DNA of 64,000 nt from Bacteroidales bacterium UBA3844 (GCA_002392915.1 DGHQ01000031.1:15753-79752); one strand, 5' to 3'; shown: positions 1 through 9,551, counted from the stretch's first letter. Notes: generated by a model not told the origin, from the sequence alone. Numbers and translations: made by a program.

Positions 1-1545
1 GATATTTTATTAGGGGAAAGAATTGATAATTATACCTTTGATATTTGCTCAATTGGAAACGAATCTGTTGTTGATTTAGTTCCTGCACTGGCCAAAATTA
101 ATGAAAAAAGTAACAAAAGGAAATGTGGTGGAGTTTATTATACTGATAGTGATGTTACTGATTTTATTATGGCGAATGCATTCCTGCATTTTATAAAACC
201 TACAGAAAAAAAAGTTTGGGATTATGAAACCGCATTAAAAAAGTTAAAACATATATCAATTCAAGAAAAAATAAAAATAATAGAGGCATCTTCGTTTGAT
301 CCAACGTGTGGAACAGGAGAGTTTTTGTTGAGTTCTTTTAGAATCAAATCAATTATAAATGAGACTATTGGAATGTCATTCGAGAAAATGCTAGGTTCAG
401 TATATGGTAACGATATAGACTATGTTTCTGTAGACATATCTAAGTTGAGATTATTTTTTTCTGCGATTCAAAAGAATATGCCTGATGAAGATATAATGAA
501 ATTGGCGTCTATAATTAATAAAAATTTTATAGGAAAAGATGCTGTTGCTTATGATGGGGTATCATTCGGTAAAAAAGATATAATTGTTGGAAATCCGCCA
601 TATGTTGAGTATGGTAAATACGAAGGCCAGTCCTTATATTGTTATGGCAATGTTTATGCTGACGTTCTTCATAATGCGGTAAAAATGTTGGGAGAAGACG
701 GTGTAATGTCATTTGTAGTTCCTCTTTCTTATGTCTCTACAATAAGAATGGGAAAGATTAGAAAACTAATAAGCTCACATGCAAACAAACAGATAGTGAT
801 AAACTTTGCTGATAGACCAGATAGTCTTTTTTCTGCTGCTCATCAGAAGTTGACAATATTATTAGCTCAAAAAGGGAATATTAACAATATTGTATTGTCA
901 TCAAGTTATAAATATTGGTATAATTCAGAAAGGGAAATGTTATTTCATGCCATTCCATTAGAGAATACATTGATTGATAATGAAATGTATTGGCCAAAAA
1001 TTGGAAATAAAATAGAATCGTCAATATTTAAGAAGTTTAAGAATTTAGAAGAACCTAATTGGCTTACAATTGATGCATTAAAAGGGAACACGGATTGTAT
1101 ATATATCAATACAAGAGGGTGTTTCTGGATGAAAGTTTTTTCAAAAAATCCTCATTCTAATAGTTATATCCCATTTTTTTTACCATTAGAGAAAATACCA
1201 TTTATATATTGTCTGATTAATTCAAGTTTGTTTTTTCTTTTATGGGTAATTATATCTGATGGATGGCATGTCACAAGTAAAGAATTGTCATTTATCAAAA
1301 TACCAAGGTTAATCAAAAATCAAAATATATGGGTTGATCTTAAAACAAAATTGGAAACAAAATTAGAAGAAACAAAAAAATATGTAGGCACAAAACAAGT
1401 AGAATACGAATATAAACATAAAGAATGTAAATATATTATAGATGAAATAGACGATGAATTGGCTCGTGTCTATAACCTTTCTCAATGCCAATTGAAATAT
1501 ATTAAAGAGTATTCATTGAAATATAGAATGGGAGATGGCATATAA
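1..1545 (+). CDS. N6-adenine DNA methyltransferase, 5' end outside window
   Basis: This is an adenine-specific DNA methylase of the Eco57I/type II-like N-6 family. The frame is open from base 1 through a segment reading GVYYTDSDVTDFI, typical of the start of the catalytic domain, so the ATG at 169 is internal and the true start lies left of the window. Motif I (SAM binding) reads FDPTCGTGEF at 295-324. The catalytic motif IV, NPPY, is at 592-603. The C-terminal part, rich in Lys/Ile, probably holds target recognition. It overlaps the next gene by 11 bases, indicating an operon. Base composition is visibly AT-richer than the flanking housekeeping genes, in line with horizontal transfer. Family assignment is secure; target sequence is unknown. 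Confidence 0.9.
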   Translation, partial: DILLGERIDNYTFDICSIGNESVVDLVPALAKINEKSNKRKCGGVYYTDSDVTDFIMANAFLHFIKPTEKKVWDYETALKKLKHISIQEKIKIIEASSFDPTCGTGEFLLSSFRIKSIINETIGMSFEKMLGSVYGNDIDYVSVDISKLRLFFSAIQKNMPDEDIMKLASIINKNFIGKDAVAYDGVSFGKKDIIVGNPPYVEYGKYEGQSLYCYGNVYADVLHNAVKMLGEDGVMSFVVPLSYVSTIRMGKIRKLISSHANKQIVINFADRPDSLFSAAHQKLTILLAQKGNINNIVLSSSYKYWYNSEREMLFHAIPLENTLIDNEMYWPKIGNKIESSIFKKFKNLEEPNWLTIDALKGNTDCIYINTRGCFWMKVFSKNPHSNSYIPFFLPLEKIPFIYCLINSSLFFLLWVIISDGWHVTSKELSFIKIPRLIKNQNIWVDLKTKLETKLEETKKYVGTKQVEYEYKHKECKYIIDEIDDELARVYNLSQCQLKYIKEYSLKYRMGDGI

Positions 1546-2650
1546 GGTTATAGATTTATTTGCTGGTTGTGGTGGCTTTTCTGTTGGTTTCGAAAGGGCA
1601 GGCTACAATATTGTAAAGGCAGTTGAATTTGATAAAGAAATTGCAAACTCGTATTCTCATAATCATAAAAGAACAATTATGTTTGCTGATGATATCGGGA
1701 AGATTGCTGATACTGATCATTTTGAAAGAAATGAATCTGAAGTAATTGTAGGAGGCCCACCCTGTCAAGGATTTTCCATGGCTAGTTCTAGAATACGTGA
1801 AAAAAATGCATTTATGAATGATCCTAGAAATTTTCTCTTTCGTCATTACGTGAATGTAGTTAAAATTGTGCGTCCTAAAGTGTTCTTGTTGGAAAATGTC
1901 AAGGGAATATTGTCGAAAGACAAAGGTGCAATTTTTCAAGAAATTGTAGAGACCTTTGGTAATCCAGATAATTTTGAAGGAGACAAGTACTATTTACATT
2001 ACAAAGTGTGTAAAACTATTGAATTTGGCATTCCTCAAAAGAGAGAGCGAGTTGTTGTCATTGGTATACTCAACAAGGATTTCAACATAGATGAACTATT
2101 TAAGAAAACACATGATAGAATTGAAACAGACGATGCCAATTTCTTTAACCCTGTGAGTTTAAAAGATGCAATATCTGACATTCCATCTCCTACTCAAGAC
2201 GGATTCGCATTGTTAAATCCAAGTTCTTCTATATATCAAGATTATTTGAGACGAGGAAATGAAATTACTAATCATATAGCGTCGAAACATAATGTTGTCG
2301 CAATAAACAGAATGAAAAAAATTAATGTCGGTAGAAATTGGAAGGATCTAGACGAAGATATACATTCTGTCCATAGCGGAGCGTATGGAAGATTAGATTG
2401 GAATTTGCCAACAATGACAATCACAACAAGATTTGATACGCCTGCTGGAGGACGATTTATTCATCCTGAATTTAATAGGACTCTGACACCTAGAGAAGCG
2501 GCAAGGGTGCAGTCTTTCCCAGATGATTTTGAGTTTGTTGGATCAAAATCGTCTATTTGTAAACAGATAGGAAATGCAGTTCCTCCTAAATTGGCATTCT
2601 TTTTAGCTAATCTGGTAAAGAATATTTTAGACAATGAACTGGTTGAGTGA
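1535..2650 (+). CDS. C5-cytosine DNA methyltransferase (Dcm family)
   Basis: It transfers a methyl group from SAM to C5 of cytosine in DNA. The whole motif series is visible over 371 residues: motif I DLFAGCGGFS near the N-terminus, motif IV GGPPCQGFS with the catalytic Cys77, motif VI ENVKG, motif VIII QKRERVVVIG, and motifs IX-X (TPREAARVQSFP and QIGNAVPPKLA) at the C-terminus. The variable stretch between VIII and IX is the target recognition region. Its start overlaps the preceding adenine methylase and its end overlaps the McrB-like gene by 17 bases, so it is translated as part of the restriction-modification operon. Length is normal for the family. Confidence 0.95.
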   Translation: MAYKVIDLFAGCGGFSVGFERAGYNIVKAVEFDKEIANSYSHNHKRTIMFADDIGKIADTDHFERNESEVIVGGPPCQGFSMASSRIREKNAFMNDPRNFLFRHYVNVVKIVRPKVFLLENVKGILSKDKGAIFQEIVETFGNPDNFEGDKYYLHYKVCKTIEFGIPQKRERVVVIGILNKDFNIDELFKKTHDRIETDDANFFNPVSLKDAISDIPSPTQDGFALLNPSSSIYQDYLRRGNEITNHIASKHNVVAINRMKKINVGRNWKDLDEDIHSVHSGAYGRLDWNLPTMTITTRFDTPAGGRFIHPEFNRTLTPREAARVQSFPDDFEFVGSKSSICKQIGNAVPPKLAFFLANLVKNILDNELVE

Positions 2651-4559
2651 AAAAAAATTAGAATTCTTAAAAACAGACTATAAAAGTCATCTTTGGTATA
2701 TTACAAAACAGAATTGTAATTTCAGAGATCTGTGTTTTATGGCCAATATTTTAGAATTGTGGAATGACAATCCAAATGAGCCTTTTCAAATTTTTTTTGA
2801 CAGAAAGAAGAAAGAGTCTCCATTTAATGAATTCATAAATGACACTCCTCATAGAGCTTTGAAAAATTGTGAGTTCTTTGGCTTAATGAATCAAACAAAT
2901 GGAGCAAAATCTGCATATTCTTCAAAGAATCTTACTAAGGCTTATTATGAAATTAAAGAAAAATGTGAAGGAAATTTCAAATTGTTAGAACGTTACCAAA
3001 ATTATATAAACAAACAAATAGAAAATATGGAGATTGCTATTGATGGAAAAACATTAAAACCTATATTATATACACTAAAAGTATTAATACTAATTGGAGA
3101 CGCAACGAATGAATATTCTATAAGTGATCAAGAGTTGAAATTATTTGTTTGCACCTGCAATTCGTGGAATGATTATGTACAATCAGTGGAGTCAATTTTA
3201 CGGTATAGGAATGATCCTGATTATAAAAGTCAGATAGATAAAAGATATGAAATTGCTAATGATACTCGATTTAATTTAGTTTTTAAGAATCTTTCATATC
3301 TAAATACTGAGAAAAATAGAATTTCAATACCTAAAAATCTGGTTCGGACAATAAAGAAAAAAGTTTTTGAATTCGAATTAGGAGAATCATTAACAGTAAA
3401 TGTAATAGGAAATTTGCCCCATATTCCTCTCCAGCAAATCTTCTATGGGGCACCTGGCACTGGAAAGTCATTTTCAATCAAGAGTGTGATAGCAGAACAC
3501 ATGAGCATCGATGTTGATCAGGTCGATATGGAAGCTGATAATATTTTTCGCACCACATTTCATCCAGACTACGACTATGCTCAGTTTGTGGGATGCTATA
3601 AGCCAACTAAAGAGAAGAATGGGGATATCACTTATGACTTTGTCCCTCAAGTGTTTGTCAATGCTTTGGTTGAGGCTTATGGCGGAGTACAACCAGCTAA
3701 ATCTTCTTCAAATACGTCTGCTACTACAGGACAAGTGGCTAATAGTGAATCTAAAGAAGATGATTTAAATGAGGAAGATACAGTAGTAGAACAAATTGTT
3801 GAAAGTGAAGTCGAAACACAGGCCGTCAAACCTGTTTATCTTGTGATTGAGGAGATTAATCGTGGTAACTGTGCACAGATTTTTGGAGATATCTTCCAAT
3901 TGTTGGATAGAGATGCTAATGGAGTCTCGGAATATTCAATAAGTGTGGATCGTGATTTGAGAGAGTATTTGGAGAAAAACAGCCCCAATGCGATTAAAAA
4001 CGGTAAAATCAAACTCCCTTCCAACTTCAATATTATCGCCACTATGAATACTTCTGACCAATCTCTTTTCCCGATGGATTCGGCTTTTAAGAGAAGATGG
4101 GAATGGGTGCATGTGCCTATCAAAAATCAGAATTTTGATAAGGATGGCAATCAGGTTCATTTCAAAATTGTTGTAGAAAAGGGCAAGTATGAATATGATT
4201 GGAATGAATTCCAAAATGCAGTAAATATTGAAATCCAGAATAAAACTCATTCTGAAGACAAACAGATGGGAGACTATTTTATTAAGAAAAATGTCACTTT
4301 GAATGAGTTTGTCAATAAGGTAATGTTTTATTTGTGGAATGACATCTGCAAGGAGAATTATCATACAGAGGATAATTTCTTCCGTACAGAAGATGAGAGT
4401 ACAGAAGAAGAAACGGAGTTCTCTTTTGGAGAAATGATGGCAGATAAAGTCAATAAGATTAACGGGTTCATGCGTAAATTGAAAGTCAAGAATTTGATTG
4501 AGACATCCGAATCCACTGATGCTTCTGATGTTTCAACTCCAGAATCTTCAGCAGATTAA
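2634..4559 (+). CDS. McrB-like AAA+ NTPase, restriction motor subunit
   Basis: It is an AAA+ NTPase of the McrB type, expected to use GTP or ATP to drive translocation by the restriction complex. The first ~265 residues are an unrecognised domain, probably for DNA recognition. Walker A GAPGTGKS is at residues 272-279, a Walker B-like IEEINRGN at about 404-411, and the sensor-1 signature MNTSDQS starts at residue 471. Between Walker A and B lies a Ser/Glu-rich low-complexity insert (about residues 350-395), and the C-terminus is an acidic Ser/Thr tail. The N-terminal third is clearly more AT-rich than the motor domain, suggesting a mosaic gene. Its stop overlaps the nuclease start codon as TAATG. 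Confidence 0.88.
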   Translation: MNWLSEKKLEFLKTDYKSHLWYITKQNCNFRDLCFMANILELWNDNPNEPFQIFFDRKKKESPFNEFINDTPHRALKNCEFFGLMNQTNGAKSAYSSKNLTKAYYEIKEKCEGNFKLLERYQNYINKQIENMEIAIDGKTLKPILYTLKVLILIGDATNEYSISDQELKLFVCTCNSWNDYVQSVESILRYRNDPDYKSQIDKRYEIANDTRFNLVFKNLSYLNTEKNRISIPKNLVRTIKKKVFEFELGESLTVNVIGNLPHIPLQQIFYGAPGTGKSFSIKSVIAEHMSIDVDQVDMEADNIFRTTFHPDYDYAQFVGCYKPTKEKNGDITYDFVPQVFVNALVEAYGGVQPAKSSSNTSATTGQVANSESKEDDLNEEDTVVEQIVESEVETQAVKPVYLVIEEINRGNCAQIFGDIFQLLDRDANGVSEYSISVDRDLREYLEKNSPNAIKNGKIKLPSNFNIIATMNTSDQSLFPMDSAFKRRWEWVHVPIKNQNFDKDGNQVHFKIVVEKGKYEYDWNEFQNAVNIEIQNKTHSEDKQMGDYFIKKNVTLNEFVNKVMFYLWNDICKENYHTEDNFFRTEDESTEEETEFSFGEMMADKVNKINGFMRKLKVKNLIETSESTDASDVSTPESSAD

Positions 4560-6889
4560 TGAAACTTTTTTTTGAAACATACACATATAAGATTGAAGAT
4601 GTGTGTCAGGCTCTGCATGTCACACAAGATGATCTGTTGTCTTGTTTCTCAGAGTCGTTGCGAAATATTGATTCTGAAAATATTTCGTTTTCTTGCGTCG
4701 GATATTTTTATTCTCCTATTATCAAAGATAGTGTCTTTATAATGCCAAAGGTGTTTCTTAATGAAAACTCCCCAAAAAAAGGAGAGACTCGCGTCTTTGC
4801 AAACGGAATACATAATGGATACCTTCCCAAGAATGTGATTGATGTCCGATTTGGAGAAAAATGTATACTCGGTAAAGAAGATTGCGGTTTCATCATGAGT
4901 GTCTCTGTTTGGCTTTATCAATCCATTAAGAGATATGCCGAGCAAAAAGGAGGTCAAGATAATGTGATTCCTGAAGATTTACAACGAGTCGTCACGACAC
5001 CGGGAGAGTCGTCTGAAACTTTATTGGACACTATTGTCACACTCATTAAATTTTATCACGACCATAGGTCGTTGTTTACTTTTATTGCCGTGAATAAACA
5101 AGGCGGATCAAATAGAGTGAATTGGAGAAAAACAATCAGTACACAAACAGCTTTCCTTCAAAAAGGAAAACCAATATATACGACATTTGTAAACAGACAA
5201 AAGACAATAAATTTTGAAGAGGATGTGATAGTTATGTTCCTTTCTGTCATGCACTATCTTCAAAATACATACTATTTTGGAACAATAGACAAGTCTGGAT
5301 ACGAACTTTATCGTTCACAAGATATTCAACGGCTTATTGATACTGGTAAGGGAGTTCGTGTGATGAAAAACATGACACGCAAATATTATGTGGACGATCT
5401 TGTGCAGTTGTGCAAACTATTACGTTTGTTCTTTGAGCAGGCGTATGAAGTGTCAACAAAACGTCATACGCCTGAAATGACGGTGGTGAAGAAGTATGAG
5501 AATGTATTTGAGAGTATGGTTGATGCTTTGATTGGTGACGACTTGCCTAAAGCATTGAAACATCTAAAAAATCAAAGAGACGGAAAAACCATAGACCATA
5601 TTTATCAGGATCTCTCGCTAATCCATAACGATAACCAAATGAATATTTACTATATCGGAGACAGTAAATATTATAAAGAGTCGACTCAGTTAGGAACTAA
5701 TTCCGTCGCAAAACAGTTCACATACGCAAAGAATGTCATCCAATATTGTATTAATATTTTCAATAAGGGTGTTGACAGTAGATACCAGAAAGAAGAAGAG
5801 AACATAAAGAAAAATTTTGCTTATAGAGATGATTTGACGGAAGGGTACAACATCACTCCAAATTTCTTTATTCACGGAAGAATTACCCCGGAAATATTGG
5901 CGGATAAAAGCAAGTCTTTTTCTGTGAATGGGCTTAAATATGATTCTGTAGATTATAGTATGGTCAATTTCCATTTTCCTAACAGACTATTTGATAGAGA
6001 TACCTTGATTCTGCAAACCTACGATATTAATTTTTTATATGTCCTTTCCAATTATGTAAGTAGAAGAGACAATAAAACAGTGAGGAAATATATTAGGTCT
6101 GAATTTCGTAAAAATATTATAAAGTATATAGACGATCATTATAATATCTATCGATTTCTGGAATTCTATGATGAAGAGTCTATAAAAGAATTCATAGATG
6201 AGAATTTTAGACAGGTGATAGGAAAGGTTTATTCTATTGAGACCGGAGATGGGTATTGTTTGATGTTGGCTCTTGAAAAAAATAACAAAGATCAATCTTT
6301 GGTTGTCTCTGACAATTCTCTAGCAATAAGAGGAAAGCAATATAAGTTGACACAGTTTAAACTGGACGACGGCAAATATCCGGAAACTTTCAAATGGTTT
6401 ATTTCCGGATCGATTAATGACACAATGAAATATAGTACTTATCTGCCTTTGTTTGATATTCAGGCTGCTTGTGGAGATTTCTCTTATCAATCAGATACAG
6501 GATTAAAATGTTGGTTTAATGCTTCTGATTACAGTGGAAACTTAAACGAAGATATGTTTGTTGTCAAGGCAATTGGTGATTCTATGAATCCCAAAATCAA
6601 TGATGGAGATTATTGTATATTTAAGAAATATGGTCCTGATAGTGTTATAGGATCAAGAGAAGGAGAAATAGTGTTGGTTGAGAAATATGATTCTATCACT
6701 GAAACTAATTATGTAATTAAAGAATATCATCACGAAGGTAAGGGCACTGATGATGAAAAAATTATTTTGCATTCGTTGAATAATAAATACAAAGACATTG
6801 AATTGACGGATCAGTATGACCTAAATGATTCTATATCAGTGAAAGGCATTTTTGTAGGGAAAATAAAGTGTCCTCTTAAAGAAGGATAG
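4559..6889 (+). CDS. LlaJI/McrC-like restriction nuclease with C-terminal S24 (LexA-like) domain
   Basis: This 776-residue protein is the probable cleavage subunit that partners the McrB-like motor. Residues 365-375 read IGDSKYYK within a region resembling LlaJI.R2-type endonucleases, giving a PD-(D/E)XK-like pair Asp368/Lys370, followed by KQFTYAKNV. About residues 640-776 look like an S24 peptidase domain (LexA/UmuD/CI): GDSMNP with Ser675 and VIKEY with Lys721, 46 residues apart, which would be the Ser-Lys dyad. A restriction subunit with an S24 domain is unusual; it could mediate self-cleavage, dimerisation or sensing of DNA damage. The start overlaps the McrB stop by one base. The nuclease family is a by-eye call; the S24 call rests on the two motifs and their spacing. 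Confidence 0.75.
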   Translation: MKLFFETYTYKIEDVCQALHVTQDDLLSCFSESLRNIDSENISFSCVGYFYSPIIKDSVFIMPKVFLNENSPKKGETRVFANGIHNGYLPKNVIDVRFGEKCILGKEDCGFIMSVSVWLYQSIKRYAEQKGGQDNVIPEDLQRVVTTPGESSETLLDTIVTLIKFYHDHRSLFTFIAVNKQGGSNRVNWRKTISTQTAFLQKGKPIYTTFVNRQKTINFEEDVIVMFLSVMHYLQNTYYFGTIDKSGYELYRSQDIQRLIDTGKGVRVMKNMTRKYYVDDLVQLCKLLRLFFEQAYEVSTKRHTPEMTVVKKYENVFESMVDALIGDDLPKALKHLKNQRDGKTIDHIYQDLSLIHNDNQMNIYYIGDSKYYKESTQLGTNSVAKQFTYAKNVIQYCINIFNKGVDSRYQKEEENIKKNFAYRDDLTEGYNITPNFFIHGRITPEILADKSKSFSVNGLKYDSVDYSMVNFHFPNRLFDRDTLILQTYDINFLYVLSNYVSRRDNKTVRKYIRSEFRKNIIKYIDDHYNIYRFLEFYDEESIKEFIDENFRQVIGKVYSIETGDGYCLMLALEKNNKDQSLVVSDNSLAIRGKQYKLTQFKLDDGKYPETFKWFISGSINDTMKYSTYLPLFDIQAACGDFSYQSDTGLKCWFNASDYSGNLNEDMFVVKAIGDSMNPKINDGDYCIFKKYGPDSVIGSREGEIVLVEKYDSITETNYVIKEYHHEGKGTDDEKIILHSLNNKYKDIELTDQYDLNDSISVKGIFVGKIKCPLKEG

Positions 6890-6960
6890 TAATTAATTGT
6901 AGATTATTCTTCAAAATTTGTGTGAATTTTTCAAATAGGTAGCCTTCATACTTAGACTTT

Positions 6961-7023
6961 TTGAACGAACATTCAATTTTTTTTGAACGAACATTCGTAT
7001 ATTGTAAAAAAGTGTTAATTTTG
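6961..7023 (+). promoter_or_regulatory. GH3-gene promoter with two direct repeats
   Basis: A 14-bp sequence TTGAACGAACATTC occurs twice, at 6961-6974 and 6983-6996, exactly 22 bp apart (two helical turns). A Bacteroidota -7 box TAATTTTG follows at 7016-7023, and no good -33 TTTG is present at the right distance; the second repeat lies there instead. This looks like a regulated promoter with two sites for one protein on the same DNA face. The second copy extends to a near-palindrome ACGAACATTCGT, as bound by many TetR-type regulators. Confidence 0.6.
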
Positions 7024-7064
7024 CCATCTGTAGACAATTAAAGAATTTAATAAAGGGGTAATAT

Positions 7065-8774
7065 ATGGCAAAATCATTTAACTCAGTACTTGCAAAATTC
7101 CTTCTTAGTGTCGCCGGTTCGATAAACAAGAAGAAATTGGTGAAGGCTTCAATGGACTGTAAGAAGTCGCAGGCTGAAACACTTAGAGCAATTCTAGATT
7201 ATGCTAAAGATTCCGTCTATGGAAAAGAGCATAATTTTGCGAAGATTTTGGAGGCTACATCTGATGACGCTCTTTTCGAGGCCTACCGTCAGAATGTCAA
7301 ACCAAATGATTATGAGGATTTCCGCCCATACGTAGAGAGACATAAACATGGTGAGGAGAATGTCTTATTCCCTGGAAAACCGAAAATGTATGCCACTACT
7401 TCGGGTACGACAAGTGAGCCAAAGTGGATTCCTATCACTAACGAATACTACAGCAACATCTATTCTAAGATGACTAAGGTGTGGCTATACTCTTTCATCG
7501 AGAACCGTCCTGATGTCTTCAATGGTAAAATCGTTTCTATTGTAGGTAAGGCTATAGAGGGTCAGGCTCCAGATGGCACACTATATGGATCTGTGTCTGG
7601 CGTGACTCAGAGAGACTGTCCGGGATTCGTGAAGAAACTTTACACTGCTCCTGCAGACGTGTTCACAATCGCCGACTACAAGGCTCGCTACTACTGCATC
7701 ATGCGATTCGGTATTGAGCAGGATGTCACTCTTATTGTTACTGCTAATCCGTCTACAATCGTTGAGATGCAGAACAATGTGAACGAGTTCTTTGATGATT
7801 ACGTTGATGATATTGAAAAGGGTACAATCAGCTCGAAAATCAATATCTCAGACGAGCTCCGCCAGAAGATGTTGGCAGAGAAGAATATCAAGCCAAATCC
7901 TAAGCGTGCGGCTGAGCTACGTGAGTTGAAGGCTAAATATGGCACAGTGCTTCCTAAGCACTACTGGCCAAATCTTCAGATTCTTAACACTTGGAAGTGT
8001 GGTAACACTCGTATGTATCTCGACAAGTTTAAGAATTCTTTCCCTGACTGCTGCTTGCACCAGGAGTTCAGCTACTTCTCATCTGAGTGCCGTGCCGGAC
8101 TTGTGATGCCAGAGACTAAGGATACAAACGGTACCGTCGTTTTCCCTCACATGCACTATTTTGAGTTTGTGGAGGAACATGATATTGACAGCGAGAACCC
8201 TAAGTTCCTTCAGCTACACGAACTTGAGTTTGGCAAGAAATATTGTCCATATGTGACTACATGGGCAGGACTTTACCGTTATACAATGAGCGACCTTCTT
8301 GAGGTAGACGGAAAGTTCAATTCTATACCTACTCTTCATATGATTCAGAAGATCAATGGTATTGTCACTATGACGGGAGAGAAACTTCACGAGCGTCAGT
8401 TTATCTCGGCTGTTGAGGATGCTTCTAAGACTACAGGCAAGAAGCTAAAGTTCTATATCGGTTTCGCTGACATAGAAATCTCTGCATACCACTTCTACTA
8501 TGAGTTTGAAGACCAGAATATTACTCAGGCTGAGGCAGATGAGTTCAACAAAATTGTGGACGAGAATTTGAAGAAAGTCAACATTGAGTATGAGGCTAAG
8601 AGAGCCTCATTCCGTGTGAAGGATCCAATCGCTCATATCCTAGTGGAGAACTCATTCGAGAAGTTCAAGGCTCGTTGTATCGACGAGGGAGCAAGAGACG
8701 GACAGTTCAAGCTTAACATCCTGCTTCAGGATGAGAACCGTCATGCCAAGTTCAAGGATCTTGTAAAGAAATAA
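7065..8774 (+). CDS. GH3-family acyl-adenylating enzyme
   Basis: The 569-residue product belongs to the GH3 auxin-responsive-promoter family, firefly-luciferase-like adenylating enzymes that in plants conjugate carboxylic acids to amino acids. The phosphate-binding loop reads TTSGTTSEPKWIP near residue 110, and the second nucleotide motif around residues 395-440 includes YRYTMSDLLEV and MTGEKLHE. Bacteroidota homologues are common but their substrate is unknown. A GGGG-containing weak ribosome site precedes the ATG at 7065. It has its own promoter with twin direct repeats and a hairpin terminator just after the stop, so it is probably monocistronic. Codon use resembles the housekeeping genes downstream. 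Confidence 0.88.
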   Translation: MAKSFNSVLAKFLLSVAGSINKKKLVKASMDCKKSQAETLRAILDYAKDSVYGKEHNFAKILEATSDDALFEAYRQNVKPNDYEDFRPYVERHKHGEENVLFPGKPKMYATTSGTTSEPKWIPITNEYYSNIYSKMTKVWLYSFIENRPDVFNGKIVSIVGKAIEGQAPDGTLYGSVSGVTQRDCPGFVKKLYTAPADVFTIADYKARYYCIMRFGIEQDVTLIVTANPSTIVEMQNNVNEFFDDYVDDIEKGTISSKINISDELRQKMLAEKNIKPNPKRAAELRELKAKYGTVLPKHYWPNLQILNTWKCGNTRMYLDKFKNSFPDCCLHQEFSYFSSECRAGLVMPETKDTNGTVVFPHMHYFEFVEEHDIDSENPKFLQLHELEFGKKYCPYVTTWAGLYRYTMSDLLEVDGKFNSIPTLHMIQKINGIVTMTGEKLHERQFISAVEDASKTTGKKLKFYIGFADIEISAYHFYYEFEDQNITQAEADEFNKIVDENLKKVNIEYEAKRASFRVKDPIAHILVENSFEKFKARCIDEGARDGQFKLNILLQDENRHAKFKDLVKK

Positions 8775-8795
8775 TAAGTAATTAAGGTATATTTA

Positions 8796-8826
8796 GAAAG
8801 GACGCAAGCCACACTTGCGTTCTTTC
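8796..8826 (+). terminator. Hairpin terminator after GH3 gene
   Basis: A 13-bp stem (8796-8808 with 8814-8826, one G-T pair) with a 5-base loop lies 22 bases after the stop codon of the GH3 gene. The 3' arm itself is T-rich. Confidence 0.7.
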
Positions 8827-8840
8827 TTCATCATAAAGCA

Positions 8841-9512
8841 ATGACTTTAGACAATATCAAAGCAGTTATATTTGATGTCGACGGTACACTCTACACCGGA
8901 GGAATCGCAAAACATCTGATTTTAGGTGATATATGGAGGTGCATGTGGGCTTTGAGAGAAAGGCAGACAAGAAAGGCGATGAAGAGTCGTGACTACATGA
9001 CTGCCGACAATTATTATAATACCTTTTTCTCTACGTTGTCGCAAAAGACAGGCAAAGAGGAGAGTGTAATGAGAGATTGGTATTTCAATCGCTACATGCC
9101 GTTGATGGTCAGACAGATCGGCAAGTATTGTAAGCCCCGCCCACAGATAAATGAGGTGTTGGAGTCGTTGCGACAAAAAGGAATACGTCTTCTCGTCTAT
9201 TCTGACTATACAAGGTCGAAAGAGAAAATCGAGTCGTTAGGCATAGACAGCTCGGTGTTTGAGAAATTCTATTGCGCTGAAGAATTCGGAGCATTAAAGC
9301 CACAGACACGTCCGTTTGCGCAGATATGTCAGGAGAATGGATTAGAATTGGCATCGACGCTGATGGTAGGCGACAAAGTAGATTCTGATGGAGGAGCTTT
9401 AGCCGCTGGTTTGCAATTCACCTGTATAGATGGAAAGAATTGTAAAGATGTCGACAGAAGCAAGTACGACATTGTATCTTGGGATGAATTTGTGAACATT
9501 TGTAAGAAATAA
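8841..9512 (+). CDS. HAD-superfamily hydrolase
   Basis: A 223-residue haloacid-dehalogenase-type phosphohydrolase. Motif I is FDVDGTLY with the two catalytic Asp near residues 12 and 14, motif II is the Ser/Thr of LLVYSDYT, motif III is the Lys in GALKPQTRPF, and motif IV reads GDKVDSDGGAL, which binds magnesium. The alpha-helical cap lies between motifs I and II as in subclass I. The substrate is unknown. It starts only 14 bases after the GH3 terminator hairpin and no separate promoter is obvious, so expression may come from readthrough. A strong terminator follows the stop. Confidence 0.85.
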   Translation: MTLDNIKAVIFDVDGTLYTGGIAKHLILGDIWRCMWALRERQTRKAMKSRDYMTADNYYNTFFSTLSQKTGKEESVMRDWYFNRYMPLMVRQIGKYCKPRPQINEVLESLRQKGIRLLVYSDYTRSKEKIESLGIDSSVFEKFYCAEEFGALKPQTRPFAQICQENGLELASTLMVGDKVDSDGGALAAGLQFTCIDGKNCKDVDRSKYDIVSWDEFVNICKK

Positions 9513-9523
9513 GATTAGATGTA

Positions 9524-9551
9524 GAGACGCACGGTCGTGCGTCTCTTTTTT
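9524..9551 (+). terminator. Rho-independent terminator after HAD gene
   Basis: Perfect stem GAGACGCACG (9524-9533) with CGTGCGTCTC (9536-9545) followed directly by six T. Confidence 0.88.
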
